A stretch of DNA of 64,000 nucleotides from Chalara sp. BL73. Lineage: Eukaryota; Ascomycota; Leotiomycetes; Helotiales. The notes beneath the pieces are model-generated. The model was not told where the DNA came from and searched no databases. It saw nothing but the letters and a program-made list of their open reading frames with translations. The position numbers and the translations under genes are program-made. Location of the stretch: contig CAKJVC010000010.1 of NCBI GenBank assembly GCA_918026815.1, positions 1,924,501 through 1,988,500 on the forward strand, in the 5' to 3' direction. This document shows, one piece after another, positions 10,667 through 22,618 of the stretch (position 1 is its first letter; the number at the start of each line of letters is the position of its first letter).

Positions 10667-12622
10667 ATGGATTTAGAAGTTAAAACAGACATTTTAATAG
10701 TTGGTGCGGGACCAGCAGGAGCTGCTTTGGCTGCTTTCCTAGGCCAAAATGGTAACAAGCAGACCCACCGTCAAGCATACGGCTAACGCGTACCTTCAAG
10801 GTTTGAAAGGGCTTGTGATATCTAAGGATAATTCTACAGCGTATACACCGAGAGCTCATGTATTCAACGCTTTCGCTTTCGGTAAGTAAAACTTTCACGA
10901 AGCTATAACCGTTGCCTAGTAATCGTGTTGCTGCAGAGTGTTTTCGCGACATCGGCCTCGAGGATGAAGCGCTACGTCTGGCTATCCGCGGCCCCTCTTT
11001 CGTTTCTATGCGTTTTTGTCGAAGCTTGATCGGAGAAGAATATGGTAGAGTTATGGGGGTGGAAGAGAATCCGGAGGCTGTTGTAAGGCTAAAATAGTAC
11101 TATATATGGTATAAAGACTAATCGGCGACACATCTAGGGGAAACTAAGAGAAATCACGCCTTGTGAATATGTGGATTTAACGCAACGGCATCTTGAGCCA
11201 CTTCTTATCCGCTATGCTTCTCACCATAAATTTAACGTGCGATTCTCGACTGAGCTTACTGAGATAAATTCTACTGTGGATGCTAACGGGGTATCGTGGT
11301 ATGTTTGTACCGTCCACGATTATATAACAAACCACACGTTCCGAATCGGCACCAAGTATCTTTTCGGAGCGGACGGAGGACGCAGTAGAATAGCACGCTC
11401 GTTGAACTTCAATTTTTCAAGTAAGCCGGGTGGGCCGAAAGCTTGCAATGTTTTACTTCGTGCTAACCTCGAACATCTTGTCACCAAGGAGCGCTATGCC
11501 GCCCTACATTGGATTGTGAAACCTGATCGCAAAACATTCCCTGGTGCCGTGGTTCACTTGCGAATGGTGCGGCCATGGGATGAATGGGTTATGGTAGCTT
11601 TTGGACCGGGCGGGGCAAACCCCTTTGAGGGGTTGACAGTAGAGAGCCCTGAGCTTGTTGATTGTGTACGAGAAATTGTCGAGGATGATTCCATTGCCAT
11701 CCAAATCCTGGAACTCGATTCCTGGACTGTGCGCGAGAGCGTTGCCGAGAAATACTCAACAAATGACTGTAAAGCCTTTCTCCTAGGCGATGCGGCCCAC
11801 AGGCACCCGCCTACGTTTGGATTGGGGAGCAATACATCGATACAGGACGCATATAACCTGGCATGGAAAGTCGCATATGTTCTGAATGGCTTAGCCGGCC
11901 CTGGTCTGCTAGATTCATATAACAAGGAGCGACAACCAGTGGGCGCAAATCTTGTTCGCGAGTCTAACAACCAGATAAACGTGAATAATGATCTCTGGGC
12001 AACACTTGGAATGGCAGCTCCGCCTGAAGAAGGAATCAAACAGCTCGCCGAATTGAAGCATGCGACAGCCGGAGGTTCAGCTCGGCGAGCAAAACTCCAC
12101 ACAATTTTAGAATATAAGAGGCAGGAGCTTGAGAGCCTGGGCATAGCTTACAACCAATGGTACACTTCAGAAGCTGTATACCTTGACGATGAACCCGACC
12201 CCAGACCAGTGTTAGAAAGCGACCCGGTTGTGGCGGTTCAGATAAGCACATACCCCGGCAGTCGGTTGCCTCATGTATGGATTGACGTGCCAACACGCCG
12301 AAAGATGATATCGACTCATGACCTGGCCGGAGGTGCCTCGTTTTGCTTACTAATAGGAGTAGGGGGGGAGTGTTGGAGGGTAGCCGCCAAAAATATAGCC
12401 AAAGCTATCGGTATCTCAATAAACATTTATGGGATTGGGCCGGGACTGGAATACGTAGATGTCTACCGGGACTGGCACAGAAAGCGAGGCGTTGGCGAAG
12501 AAGGGTGTGTCTTGGTTCGTCCAGATAGATTTATTGCCTGGAGATCTTTTGGGAAGGGTGAAGACTGCGAACAAAAGTTGATGCGTGTCCTCGATAAAGT
12601 ATTGTCGAGGCATGAGCTGTGA
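10667..12622 (+). CDS. FAD-dependent monooxygenase, phenol 2-monooxygenase type
   Basis: Predicted class A flavoprotein hydroxylase of an aromatic substrate, using NAD(P)H and oxygen. Four exons: 10667-10751, 10801-10881, 10937-11082 and 11138-12622, giving 598 residues. The FAD dinucleotide fold GAGPAGAALAAFL is near residues 13-25. The FADGGRSR-type loop appears as FGADGGRSR, and the second FAD motif as LGDAAHRHPP. The last 170 residues look like the thioredoxin-fold dimerisation domain of phenol hydroxylases. All splice sites are GT-AG and phases agree. No signal peptide is visible. It lies head-to-head with the 2OG oxygenase, which may share its promoter region; a common pathway is only a guess. 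Confidence 0.9.
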
Positions 12623-12982
12623 ATTCTTGGAGTTCATCCAGCCAGGAGAGCTTCAAAAGGTCTGAGGAAAACTGTGCCTAATTTGCCATTTATATATTGT
12701 TATTCTTTAATAGAAATCGCTCCCCTAATTGACTCTAATCGGTAATTTAAATAGATCCCCTACTCCATGGGCACACTAGTGCTAAGAAATGATGTGTTAA
12801 CTCAGTCACCACGGCTTGCAATTTCCAGTTACCAGGGCTACGATTGGCTGCCGGATGAGCCTCATCTAGGGGAGAGCAAATCACTAATTACACCGCCTCC
12901 CAAGACAGTCCTCCGGGACCTGCAAAAGAAATAACGAAAGGTAATGAGCTGTGGACCGTTCTGGGCAAATCTACAAGCAAGA

Positions 12983-13503
12983 TCAAAGACAAAATACTAT
13001 GTTTGACAGCTGAAGCACAATAGCACGCCCAAACGTCTGATAGAGGGGCCAAAGGAAGGGTCCGAATGTGAAACCGAGAACAAAAATCAAAAGACAGACA
13101 TTCTGCCCGCTCTTAGACTTGGTGTTTAGATCTGTACCTATATTATGTAGGCGAGGAGCAAGTATTGGCGAGGTTACGGGAGATATGATAACCAGAGACT
13201 TTTGACGTTGGCATTGTCGTTCCTGTTGGAAATACCGAGGAGTTGAGTCCACCCAGACCAAGAGCGACCCATTTCCTTCATTCCTTCCAGTTCATCGGGT
13301 TCCGGGGATAACATAAGTCGTGGCGTAACGCGGCACTTTTTACTACACCACCATACAATTACATAAGCTTCTTCCTCAATATCCTCTCCACTTTCAGCTT
13401 TGTACAAACGAGCCTTGCTCTTTGCTCGATTTTTTGAGTCTAGTTCAGCCTCCACTACTGCTTTGTGTAATTCTGGCGTAGAAATATAAAATTGACTCTT
13501 CAA
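12983..13503 (-). pseudogene. Relic of an MFS transporter N-terminal region
   Basis: Two overlapping minus-strand frames carry fragments that resemble the first transmembrane helices of a drug:H+ antiporter. The key run is LLIFVLGFTFGPFLWP followed by a degraded GRR-type loop (QTFGRAIVLQL). The first frame (13503-13174) has SWSGWTQ, like the helix-entry tryptophans of these transporters. The frame changes near 13250 and nothing follows for the remaining ten helices. It is read as a truncated, frame-shifted remnant. Confidence 0.45.
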
Positions 13504-13616
13504 AACGACTCTTTTTCCCTTCGTACGAGTTGGTACGCCTTTTTATAATTGATCGAAGGTTGTTTGCATCGCGTTAGTGGACAATACTCTTTGCGCGAAG
13601 TTGGCTTGTTCAAATG

Positions 13617-13996
13617 TGTAACAGCCCAGGTCGGTTAGGGCGGTTACAGGCTGTAAGCGAACCATCAGAATAACGAAGGCTAGCCGACGGCCAGTCGAGG
13701 GTTTACGGCCACTATAGAGGCGTATAGTCTAGACTGCCGTGGGCTCCGACTGATAGAGTGCTTTTCGGGGTTGCCAAACCCTAGAGCCCGGTGGCTCTGT
13801 AAGTCAAGGATACAGTACAGTTAAGGAAAGGAAAATATAAGGAAAGGCTATAGTTCTTTGGAGAAGGGCAAGCCTGAGTTTTTCTCCGGCATTCATAGAC
13901 TTGCTTTTGATATATCAATACAACACCATTATACCTTTAGTCACATGTGCTTACCAGCTATCTTGCAATCCCTCCTGTTGCCCCCGTTTTGGTACA
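13617..13996 (+). mobile_element. Solo LTR, family E (diverged)
   Basis: The unit begins TGTAACAGCCC and ends CGTTTTGGTACA, sharing with the 33366 and 47105 copies the end region CCTCC...GCCC and the internal segment TTGGAGAAGGGCAAGC. No target duplication was found, and the copy is diverged. Confidence 0.65.
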
Positions 13997-14442
13997 GAGG
14001 GATTATAGATAGTTTAACTAACATCTAGCGACATCTACAGTGGGCTTCGATTCCAGTGTCCTCTTTGTACGCTCTTTTAACTTTATATACAATCCACACT
14101 TAGTCATCACTAAAATGATTAAGGCTAGTCACTTCTTTTCATTATACTGTAGCCTGACTCTACGCCAACTGCTTCAAAGAACCGTCGTGTCATTACATTG
14201 TAGCCTGAGGGTAATGGCCTTTGAGAAAGAAATAACAAAATAATGTAGTACTGCACAGTAAATAGTGAGATCAGTGCCAGCTCCAAACATTAATGATTTC
14301 TTATTTAGCCTCAAAAAAAACGGAGATCTAACTTGGATCTGTGCTGTGAACTCATCATGCATTTCAGAATGGTGACAGCTAGTCCGTTATTGGAACAGGA
14401 TAGAATTATTATCCTTTAAATTGTTACTCCAAGGTTAGAATA
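13997..14442. other. 3' flank of the HET gene, no feature seen
   Basis: A 446-bp stretch between LTR-E and the HET stop codon. Nothing is supported beyond a presumed 3' untranslated region. Confidence 0.45.
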
Positions 14443-16299
14443 TCAGACAAGTACAAAATCTCTGATCTTCAGCAGAGGTTGATTAATAGCAGTCTGTTTC
14501 CCTAGAGTTCTATCCGGACAATCCTGCTCTGGAGCTTCTCTGAGTGCTTGACCATCCATCATCTGATCTACGTAGCACAGCCCAACAAAGAGATATTCAT
14601 TCTCATTTTCTAGGCTCGGGCGGAGAAGGACAGGCACTTGGCTTCCAAATAATACGGTCACAACATCCCCAGGCTCAGCATTCTCTGGTGCCAACCCTAA
14701 TCGTAGATGTTGAGTCACCATGAATTTCCTACGGCGGCCGGCTGTCGTGTATTTTTGTAGAAACGAAACATAGGAGTCTGAAGGATAGTGTGGGTGGTAT
14801 TGGTCCAATATGTCCTGCAATAACTTCCCGGTTGAATCATTCCATCTTTGTCCAAGACTCGACATATCCTGCAGAAGCCTCTCGGGTGATTCATCATACC
14901 TTTGAACAGCATTTTTGAAAAGATTCTTGTCATCCCAAATGACTATGTCGCAGCAGACTACTCTGATGACTGCTATTCTTCGAGTTTCGCCCGTTGTATG
15001 CAGATATTGTTGAGAGTCGCCTTCGACTGGGAGATAGGTCGCCAATAGCTCATGTCCCGCGAGAAAATTATCAAGTGCACGAATTTGATCAAACTCGAAG
15101 CCTCGAACTGTTAGTTTCCTTCCGTCGAAGATAACCGAGCATTGATGATTGTTTTGTCCTGTACACGAGAATAAGGGAGACTGTGTTCTCAGAAGACCAT
15201 AATTCGGTTGCTTTGATCGCCAATCCGGTACCCAGCTTGGGAGTTCGGAGCCAGTTGATCTTGGGTCAACGGCCACATCAGCTAGGACAGCCAAGCTTTT
15301 GTCTATTCGCATGATGTCCAATGTTGCTTCGGTAAAAACCTGGGCATAATTCTTGCAGTAGTCTGGAACTATTGCAAGAATATCGGTAGTTGTGTCGAGT
15401 AAAGAGTAAACCAAGTCTACAGAGTGCTTGCATCCAGATCCTTTCCTCTGCCACATCAATTGACGAAATGTCTTAGACTCTATAAGTTGATACTTTGGTG
15501 CAATCATGGTAGTACAATCTCGGTTGTTAATCTCGTCAAAAATTGCGAGGTTAGTAACTCTGTACAGCAATGCGGCCATTAGAAGAGCTTGTTGTAAGCG
15601 AATATCATGTAACACGAACGTTCCGAGGTAGAGCTGTCGTTTTCGGGCCAGAAAACTCTCTTGAAAAGTCCAGGCGCGGTAGAACCAGGAATTATGAGTA
15701 AATATCTTCAAGGCCTTGTATTTGCTTGAGTCCGCCGGGAAAAGACCGAAAGTAGCGCGAATAGTCTCAAAATTCCGCGTTCCTGTTTGTAGGAAGGCTT
15801 CACCCTCAAATCCAGACTTTTCAAAGGCTTTAATTTCCGCGTAATGGCTGAATAAGGTGGCGAAAAAATCAACACACTCGACAGCTTCCGCCATACTCCC
15901 ATCATCGTCTTCTCCAAGCCATATCAACACTCGAGCTGCGGCTGCGTAAATTTGGCCCATGAGCCTGACTTGATAACTTTTCTCGATTTTGTCTGTTTGG
16001 TCAATACAAATACTGTCGGCCCAGAGAACTCGCGAGACAGTGGAGTCACGGAAGCGTTGAAGGCCATTAGCGAGGTTTCGAGGGATACGCATGACATTTC
16101 CATTGCACAGAACTTCGGACTGGTCACTTTCATCGCCCCAAACATAGGACAGTGCTTCGTATGATGGCACTTGATCCAATTCTGCGGTCTTTAATTGGCA
16201 TTCGACATTAGAATCAGGCTTGCCGGGTAGCAGCTCTAATAGGCGGATAGATGTTGAGGAATGTAACGGTTCATGATGGAAATGCATCCGACTGGCCAT
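14443..16299 (-). CDS. HET-domain (heterokaryon incompatibility) protein
   Basis: A single 618-residue frame on the minus strand. The HET domain occupies about residues 45-215 and shows its three blocks: YEALSYVWGD, LWADSICIDQTD and RAWTFQESF. These domains act in allorecognition cell death in filamentous fungi. The remainder has no recognised domain; its last third ends with a stretch about a translated product GDVVTVLFGSQVPVLLRP, common at the C-terminus of this family. No intron is needed and the frame is intact. The solo LTR-B at 16498-16689 lies 199 bp upstream of the start codon and may affect its promoter. Function is assigned from the domain only. Confidence 0.92.
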   Translation of the reverse strand: MASRMHFHHEPLHSSTSIRLLELLPGKPDSNVECQLKTAELDQVPSYEALSYVWGDESDQSEVLCNGNVMRIPRNLANGLQRFRDSTVSRVLWADSICIDQTDKIEKSYQVRLMGQIYAAAARVLIWLGEDDDGSMAEAVECVDFFATLFSHYAEIKAFEKSGFEGEAFLQTGTRNFETIRATFGLFPADSSKYKALKIFTHNSWFYRAWTFQESFLARKRQLYLGTFVLHDIRLQQALLMAALLYRVTNLAIFDEINNRDCTTMIAPKYQLIESKTFRQLMWQRKGSGCKHSVDLVYSLLDTTTDILAIVPDYCKNYAQVFTEATLDIMRIDKSLAVLADVAVDPRSTGSELPSWVPDWRSKQPNYGLLRTQSPLFSCTGQNNHQCSVIFDGRKLTVRGFEFDQIRALDNFLAGHELLATYLPVEGDSQQYLHTTGETRRIAVIRVVCCDIVIWDDKNLFKNAVQRYDESPERLLQDMSSLGQRWNDSTGKLLQDILDQYHPHYPSDSYVSFLQKYTTAGRRRKFMVTQHLRLGLAPENAEPGDVVTVLFGSQVPVLLRPSLENENEYLFVGLCYVDQMMDGQALREAPEQDCPDRTLGKQTAINQPLLKIRDFVLV

Positions 16300-16497
16300 A
16301 GTTCTTCAGCAGCAAGATAGGTGTCCCCGGTGGTAGAATATTCTTTTAAGGCCGAGATTGTAGCCTTAGACAGAAATGTGATTCAGATCCCGTGACCAAT
16401 ACATTGAAGCCCGATTGCGGCGTTTACATGCAGCCTCAAATCATAGAGCAAAAGCGGCAGCTTATTGCCTCAGGCTAGAATAATGACAAAGAATAAC

Positions 16498-16689
16498 TGT
16501 AGGAAGTAGGGGTTAACGGATCCACATACGACCCACCGGGTCACGTGGTCCGCACAACCCCCATTTTGTAGAATCTAGAGTAGAACCCAATACAACAACA
16601 ATTATTACCATATCCATCAAGAGCAAGAGCGTGGCCTACAAAGTAGAGCTACGCCTTTTGCCCCGTGGAAGGTAAGACCTGTACCAACA
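16498..16689 (-). mobile_element. Solo LTR, family B, with target duplication
   Basis: A 192-bp unit in reverse orientation, TGTAGGAAGTAGGGG to GTACCAACA, flanked by exact duplications ATAAC (16493-16497 and 16690-16694). It closely resembles copies at 22418 and 61805. Confidence 0.88.
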
Positions 16690-16732
16690 ATAACGTACTT
16701 AATAAGCAACTCGCTCAACAAAGCAACTTGCG

Positions 16733-17220
16733 CACACCCCGCCATTCCTGACGCGTTTTTGATTTTTTTACTTTCAATTATCTCAACCTATGAATACCTA
16801 ATCGATTTATAAAGAAGCTCGAATTGCTCTTGCGATTCAGGCCTATTATACGGGCCATTTCACGAATTTACGGGAGGCGGCAAACCTGTACGATATTTCA
16901 GAGTCGACTTTTCAATACAACTTTAATATAGATAATGATTTGGGCAGATAATGAAAAGAAGCTTCAAAAGGAGGCTAATAAACAGGTAGAATTAGGTTTT
17001 GAAGTAAACGGGAAAAGGTATGGTTTACGGGGTCCAAAAGATGTGTCACGACACGCGCTGTGGATCTACAGATACAGTGGGCAACGGCGGTATCACACAA
17101 GAGAACCTAAAGCTAAGGGAGGAAGAGGAGCTCAAGGAGAGCAGGCTATATATACACGAGGCGCTCTGAGAGCTCAGCTAATATGGGTCACGTATGCTCC
17201 AGAGCACGGGACTTGACAAG
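16733..17220 (+). pseudogene. Degenerate pogo-type transposon fragment
   Basis: GCACACCCCGCCATTCCTGAC at about 16732-16752 resembles the terminal repeat of the intact pogo element. It is followed by a segment (about 16815-16910) that reads YKEARIALAIQAYY...LREAANLYDIS, a typical psq helix-turn-helix of a pogo transposase. Downstream the frame is broken, and no catalytic core could be followed. The right boundary is uncertain. Confidence 0.55.
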
Positions 17221-18025
17221 ATGTATAGAAGGTAATCACGGACGATATTGCTAAAGATCAGGAGAGATATATTCTTCAAGACTTTAATACGTAGCTTACA
17301 GGTTAGCTTACGGGTATAATTGGCTCCAGAATAAGCTATTTGGGAGTCATTTAGGTCAGTGTATTGGCCACGTGTGGGAGTTATATAATTTTAGCCCTAG
17401 CGATAACACTGCGGAATCATCGATTACATTTTGTATTTACGGAATTGGAAGCTATTGCACCATTCGATTACACTTCGATTAGTTATTGTATTACCTTGTA
17501 ATTTGAGTCCTGATGTTTTAAGTGTTCGTATCACGTCCTTACAGGTGGTTGCGGGGTGTTCTACTGGTGTGGTGTTTTGGTGTGGGAAGTTGTTTAGTCA
17601 GAAGTCTGAGCTTACATGGGGCGTAGTTACGTGAAGTCGGACCCAAATTATAATCCTACCATGGGTGGTAAACGTATTGGTTCCCCGCCCCTAGGAATAA
17701 GCTGACTCAGCCGCTTATTGCGGAAAGGAATACCTGGCTACTGCCGTGTCGATGGACGAATCATTGATATGCAGCCTGACATAAATGTAACACTGGAGGA
17801 TACACACCATTTACATTTCCCTAGCTGTGCTCTATCTAGATTTTTTGATACGCACTTGCAGTCTTATTTGCATATCTAGTCCCAATTCGTCCTGCTGCTA
17901 GATCGCTTGGTCCGTGCTCTTAGAATCGAAAGTTTTTCGTACGAATAATTTTGTTCGATTGTCGATCATGCTCGACTGTATCCATTCTAAAACCTCTCTT
18001 TTAAGCGATACCATTATACGAAACT
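17221..18025. other. Upstream region of the Zn2Cys6 gene
   Basis: About 800 bp with no supported gene. It may include further decayed transposon sequence on the left and the regulator's promoter on the right. Confidence 0.45.
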
Positions 18026-20064
18026 ATGGACACTACTTACTTTTCTGTGCCTAGAAGAAAATGGAAGAGGCAAGGGGCGGTAGGCAAGCGGAAAACAAGA
18101 GGAGGATGCATCACATGCAAGTGAGTCTTTTCAGCCTTGCAAAAGTATATCATACAGCTAACCGCTTCCAAGAGCCCGTCACGTAAAATGTGATGAAATG
18201 AAACCTTATTGTTCTCGTTGTCGTCAACTGGCCCGCCATTGCGAAGGATACTCCGATCCTTTACCAGTAAAGCGAAAGAAAACACCGACATCCTTACAAT
18301 CATTAAGGTCAATACGTCCACTGAAACTAAAACAGCCATCTCACGACTTGCAAGAGTTGAATGAGACCGAGGGACTTTATCTTCAAACCTTTATAGCTTA
18401 TGTTGTACCTGAGCTGTCCACAGGTTACAGCACAAATCTGTGGCACCGTATTGTATTGCAAGCATGTCACACGGATAGGTCCATCCGACGGGCAGCCGTT
18501 GCTCTTGGAGCTTTAGGGACTGTGAAGAAGTGCATGATATATGAGCGTGGGTCGGACCTCTATGCTATGAGCGAAGTCCAATCTAGCATGCATTATGAGA
18601 ATGCGTTGCGGCAATACGACTATGCCTTGAATTCAATGCGCCAAGTTTTGTATAAACAGCCTCAAGGGATTAGGGAGCTATTGATTGCGTGTCTACTGGT
18701 GATATTATTCGAAGGATTCCAGGGAAATCTAACTGTCGCCGTCGTCCATGCTGAGAGCGGGTGCAAAATCCTGCAAGATTGGAAGACAAAAACCCAACCT
18801 CGTGACAAGTTTCCTGTGCCTTCTGCAACACAGATCGAAAACGATATTGTGCAAGCGTTCGGAAGGTTGAACATGCATGTCACAGGGGCGAAGTGGCTTC
18901 GTGGTGAGGTCGTTTTACCTGCTTCCTTAGGAACAATCAAATCAAATACTACACAACGCACCCCTCCGGGATATTCAAGCATTGGTGAGGCTTACCAAGG
19001 ATTTGAGATGGTGATGGCTGATAGCATCCGGGTGCTCTGTTCCGCTGCCGTTGTCTTTGGAGGAGGCCTATATCTCAAATCGAAAGACCAATTACTGGAG
19101 GCTGATAGATCAAATAGTCAATCACCCAATAACATGACGGGATTGACAACAGAAAATGAACCAGAAGCGCACGAAATGGAGATGTTGGCACAGATAGAGA
19201 ACCACTTGGCCGGAATGAAAACATGGCTGTCAACCGTCCAACAAATGCACTTATATCTCATAGAAGATGTGAAGCGCGATCTCTTTCCATTAGAGATCTG
19301 CACATATGCTATTCAGATCCTCCTTAAATCTATCGGATTTAGGGATGAAGCATCCATGGATGTATTCATGCCTGAATACAAAAAGATAGTCACGTTAGCG
19401 AAAGCCTTGGGTCTATCAGCGCACCGTTCCTCTGTAGTAAGTGTCACTTTTTCGCAGAAATATCCTTACATTCGAAAGTCTCAAGAATTCACGGCTTTCA
19501 AGATGTGTATAGTAGTCCTTGGACATGTGTGTTACAGGCAGATTATTCTAAAAGTGTCATACTTCTGAAAAATTTGTGAGATACGATCTAACTTCAAGAT
19601 TCTGATCCGTAGATGGGCATGTTCTGTATGGAGTAAGTGAAATACCCACATGTTTCAGAATACCCAAAAAGAAATGGCTAATACCAAGGATTAACAGTCT
19701 AGGTATCCTTCCATCCCTTTTTATAGTCGTGAAATGCTGTCGCGATCCTCAGATTCGACGAGAAGCCATCACGATGTTGTTTTCCACCCCAAGGCGAGAA
19801 GGAACGTGGGATAGCCTATTCGTAGCCAGATTCGGGGTTTGGATCATGCAAGAAGAAGAAAGAGGAATGACGGACGGGTATATTCCAGATTGGGCGAGAA
19901 TCTATGTTACCAAGGTAGATATCAATGCCAACACCAAGTCTGCGAGCGTAGAAGCACTTACCATGGGGACGGGTGGAGTCTGGAAAACGAAACAGAGCGT
20001 GATCGATTGGAGTATGCCGATGACCCTGACGGAGAGCTTGGGTGCAGAGCTTATGCGAAATTGA
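18026..20064 (+). CDS. Zn2Cys6 transcription factor
   Basis: Nuclear DNA-binding regulator. Exon 1 is 18026-18120 and a GT-AG intron leads to exon 2 at 18173. The zinc cluster spans this junction: C-x2-C-x6-C-x6-C-x2-C-x6-C, seen in GCITCK then CDEMKPYCSRC. A basic linker and the fungal factor regulatory region follow. Exon 2 can end at 19436 before a GTAAGT donor. A clearly related C-terminal piece resumes at about 19704 with ILPSLFIVVKCCRDP and RREGTWDS, a common ending in this family, and runs to 20064. The 260 bp between are unexplained: one long intron, a small extra exon or decay. If exon 2 is read through, the protein stops at 19568. The target genes are unknown. Confidence 0.8.
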
Positions 20065-20642
20065 GATTCACATTTGAAGGCACATTCGGAAGTGCATTCG
20101 AAGGGCTGATAAAAACATACCGGAGAGGAAAGATTACACGTATATAGTTCTCGTGGGAGGACTTTGGAGGCCGAGCGTATCAAAGACTAAGTAGCAAAGG
20201 GACGCTGTAATAACTTCGATATTGGGAAGCGATAGTCCCGATGAGCATCTGAAGGCACGGTGTAATTTGATACAAGATAAGCCATAAGTCTAATTCAGGA
20301 TAAGTAACACGAGCATAAAGAGCGAATCAAAGGGGCACGTTGATGGAAGTCCTAAAGAAGATGAGGTATTTTCGTATGAAACCTCATTTATCTGAAAGAT
20401 TGGTGTGTGCCGAATCCGTCATTTATCATCCTCTTTCTCGTCGCTGAGCTGTCGTGCCACGGGATAATACAACTATGTTTCACTACGAAATCAATGAAGG
20501 GGCTACGCGAACGAAACATGGTTGATATTGACTCTATATTGCTCTTTAAACCCCCCCCAAAAAATCCGAATCCTGACCCTGATTTCCTTTTTATCATGCT
20601 TTTACCTGCCGCCTAGTTAGTTTCATTGCCAACTCATAGGCT
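20065..20642. other. Intergenic region
   Basis: No supported gene. A minus-strand frame at 20597-20388 has no family resemblance; it could be an extra exon of the small secreted gene if a further intron is assumed, but this is not supported. Confidence 0.4.
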
Positions 20643-21025
20643 TCAAATTAAAGGGAAAAAAATACTGACGCATCCATCTTGACAGATCCAAGCATCTCTC
20701 AACAGTCGTTGCACCTCCTGGTTCGGGTGAAGCGATCCTTTGGCGCAGCGCTTCTATAATTACACACATCAATGTTAGCGTAAAAGAACATCTCAAGGTG
20801 GGTAAACAAGGATGGCTGTTGTTTTACGAATCGCTGCTAAAAATTGGTGTAGGGAGAATGTGTACTGACGCATTTTGCGACTTCATACGCGCTGGCCCGC
20901 TTAAACAAAGGCTGAGAGCCTGGAAGCGCGTCCAGACCAGCATCATTACGGTTGTCGATGCTCAAGGCAGAGGTCGCAGTGATCGCCGACACAAGAACGA
21001 AGAAAGCGCACTTGGAAAGATACAT
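20643..21025 (-). CDS. Candidate small secreted cysteine-containing protein
   Basis: Not recognised as a known family. Proposed exons are 21025-20870 and 20753-20643, joined by a 116-bp intron with a GTCAGT donor, a GCTAACA branch-like motif and a TATAG acceptor, giving about 88 residues. The N-terminus MYLSKCAFFVLVSAITATSA is a good signal peptide. A KR site (LFKR, residues 40-43) could be cut by a Kex2-type protease, leaving a short mature peptide with C-K-R-C across the splice site and two later cysteines near DAWICQDGC. A second GTCAGT donor follows, so the C-terminus may differ. This layout suits secreted effector-like proteins, but there is no homology evidence. Confidence 0.45.
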
Positions 21026-22417
21026 GATGCGGAAGGAAAACGCTAGAATAAAGAGAAAAATAGAAACGAGTCGGATTTCGGCTTACGATAGTTTAGGTGA
21101 GTGCTGTTGTACCAAAAAAAAAAGGACTGAAGGAAACGGATGTTCTTGATGTTAAATGCTAAACAACAAAAAGATCTTCACTAGCTTTTATAACTTTCTC
21201 TTGTACCTCTATTGCAGTACAAATAGCCACGCTGACCTCTCCTCCGTAACGTCACCCGTAACCCGCTACTGTTCCTGGGAAATGGCGGAGGGAAAGCTTA
21301 GCGTTCCATGTGGATTTACCGGGGCTTGTTCACCAAGGCACACGGACAAAGGCGGCCAGCCAAGCATATCTTTATTTTTAGAGACGTTCCCGAAGAGCTG
21401 GTAACCCCTTCGGTTATTTCGGGGGGTTATTTTTGCGAAGCAGGACGGAACTACCCCGCCATTCCAATATTGAGAAGGATCTTGAAGAATATCTGAAAAT
21501 CTATGGGGCAAGCACCTCGAAGGGGAGGCAATGACATCGAACTGTTTGCAGCTGCGACGGTAGCAAACAATAGAAGGATATGAGATGTACGGCACGTATG
21601 CATCTCTTAGTATCGTTGCATCGTACAGTAATTTTTTCGAGCCTTTGGAGTGCTCAAAAAGGTCAAGGCCACCCCTGTGATGCTGGAATGTGATATCGAT
21701 CTAAACTGGATCCCGGCCTGGATGATCACTAACATTTATCCTCATATTTTTTTAAAGCGGGAAGCAGTGAAGAAGCAAGCTTGAGGCCACGATCGCAAGT
21801 CCGTTTCTTTCAGCCTAACCCACCAAGTTTGAACGACCTATTGCATGGCGTTGTTCTGTACAATGACATAAAATATATGTAAAGTTTTACAGCCCACACT
21901 ATCACGTCGCGATAAGCCACGCCGGGGAGATTGCCGGTCGACCGTGAGTTCATGCGAAAGATCAACGCGTTCGCTGTGAGCAGAGGCGAAGCATAATCTC
22001 ATCTATAACTTATAACAACGATGCGCATTCGACATCCTCCCGCTCCCTAGAATTGTCCCTTTTTGCGGCGCCGCGACCTTACCGTGGCGTTGAGAGGAAA
22101 CTTTGGCTGATTAATCTGTAGCGGGGCATTCCTATACTAGCTGTCGTGAAAATCAACCAATCCCGTCGTGCTGCTCGTGAACGAAGGTTGGTTTGTGCAT
22201 TACCCTGACAATGCCAAGATTGGTGGCTGAGTTGCTGGTGGTGGCTAGGCATATCAATTGTAGTCAGAAATTATTAAAAATAATCCAATTAGGAAGGGCC
22301 TTGATATCTTCCGCGCTTTGTTCTGTTTAATTTGCAAAGACAGAAGCATCTCATGCGCCAGAGGCAGTTGGGACCTTGCCATCCAAGGCATTTGACACTA
22401 TCTAACATTGCTATAAT
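21026..22417. other. Gene-less stretch
   Basis: About 1.4 kb without a convincing coding region, repeat or RNA. Several short frames are present, but none shows a domain, signal peptide or splice-consistent extension. Confidence 0.5.
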
Positions 22418-22611
22418 TGTTGGTATCACGGGCTTACCTTCCACGGGGCAAAAGGCGCAGCTCTACTTTGTAGGCCACGCTCTTGCTCTTGATGGATATG
22501 GTAATGATTGTTGTTGTATTAGGTTCTACTCTAGATTCTACAAAATGGGGGTTGTGCGGACCACGTGACCTGGTGGGTCGTATGTGGATCCGTAAACCCC
22601 TACTTCCTACA
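22418..22611 (+). mobile_element. Solo LTR, family B, with target duplication
   Basis: A 194-bp unit, TGTTGGTATCACGGGC to TACTTCCTACA, flanked by exact ATAAT duplications (22413-22417 and 22612-22616). It is identical to the copy at 61805 apart from a one-base length difference in an A run, so both are young. Confidence 0.92.
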
Positions 22612-22618
22612 ATAATAG

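Noticed and set aside
17431..17634. 67-residue plus-strand frame
   Set aside because: No similarity, and it lies in sequence that seems to be transposon debris.
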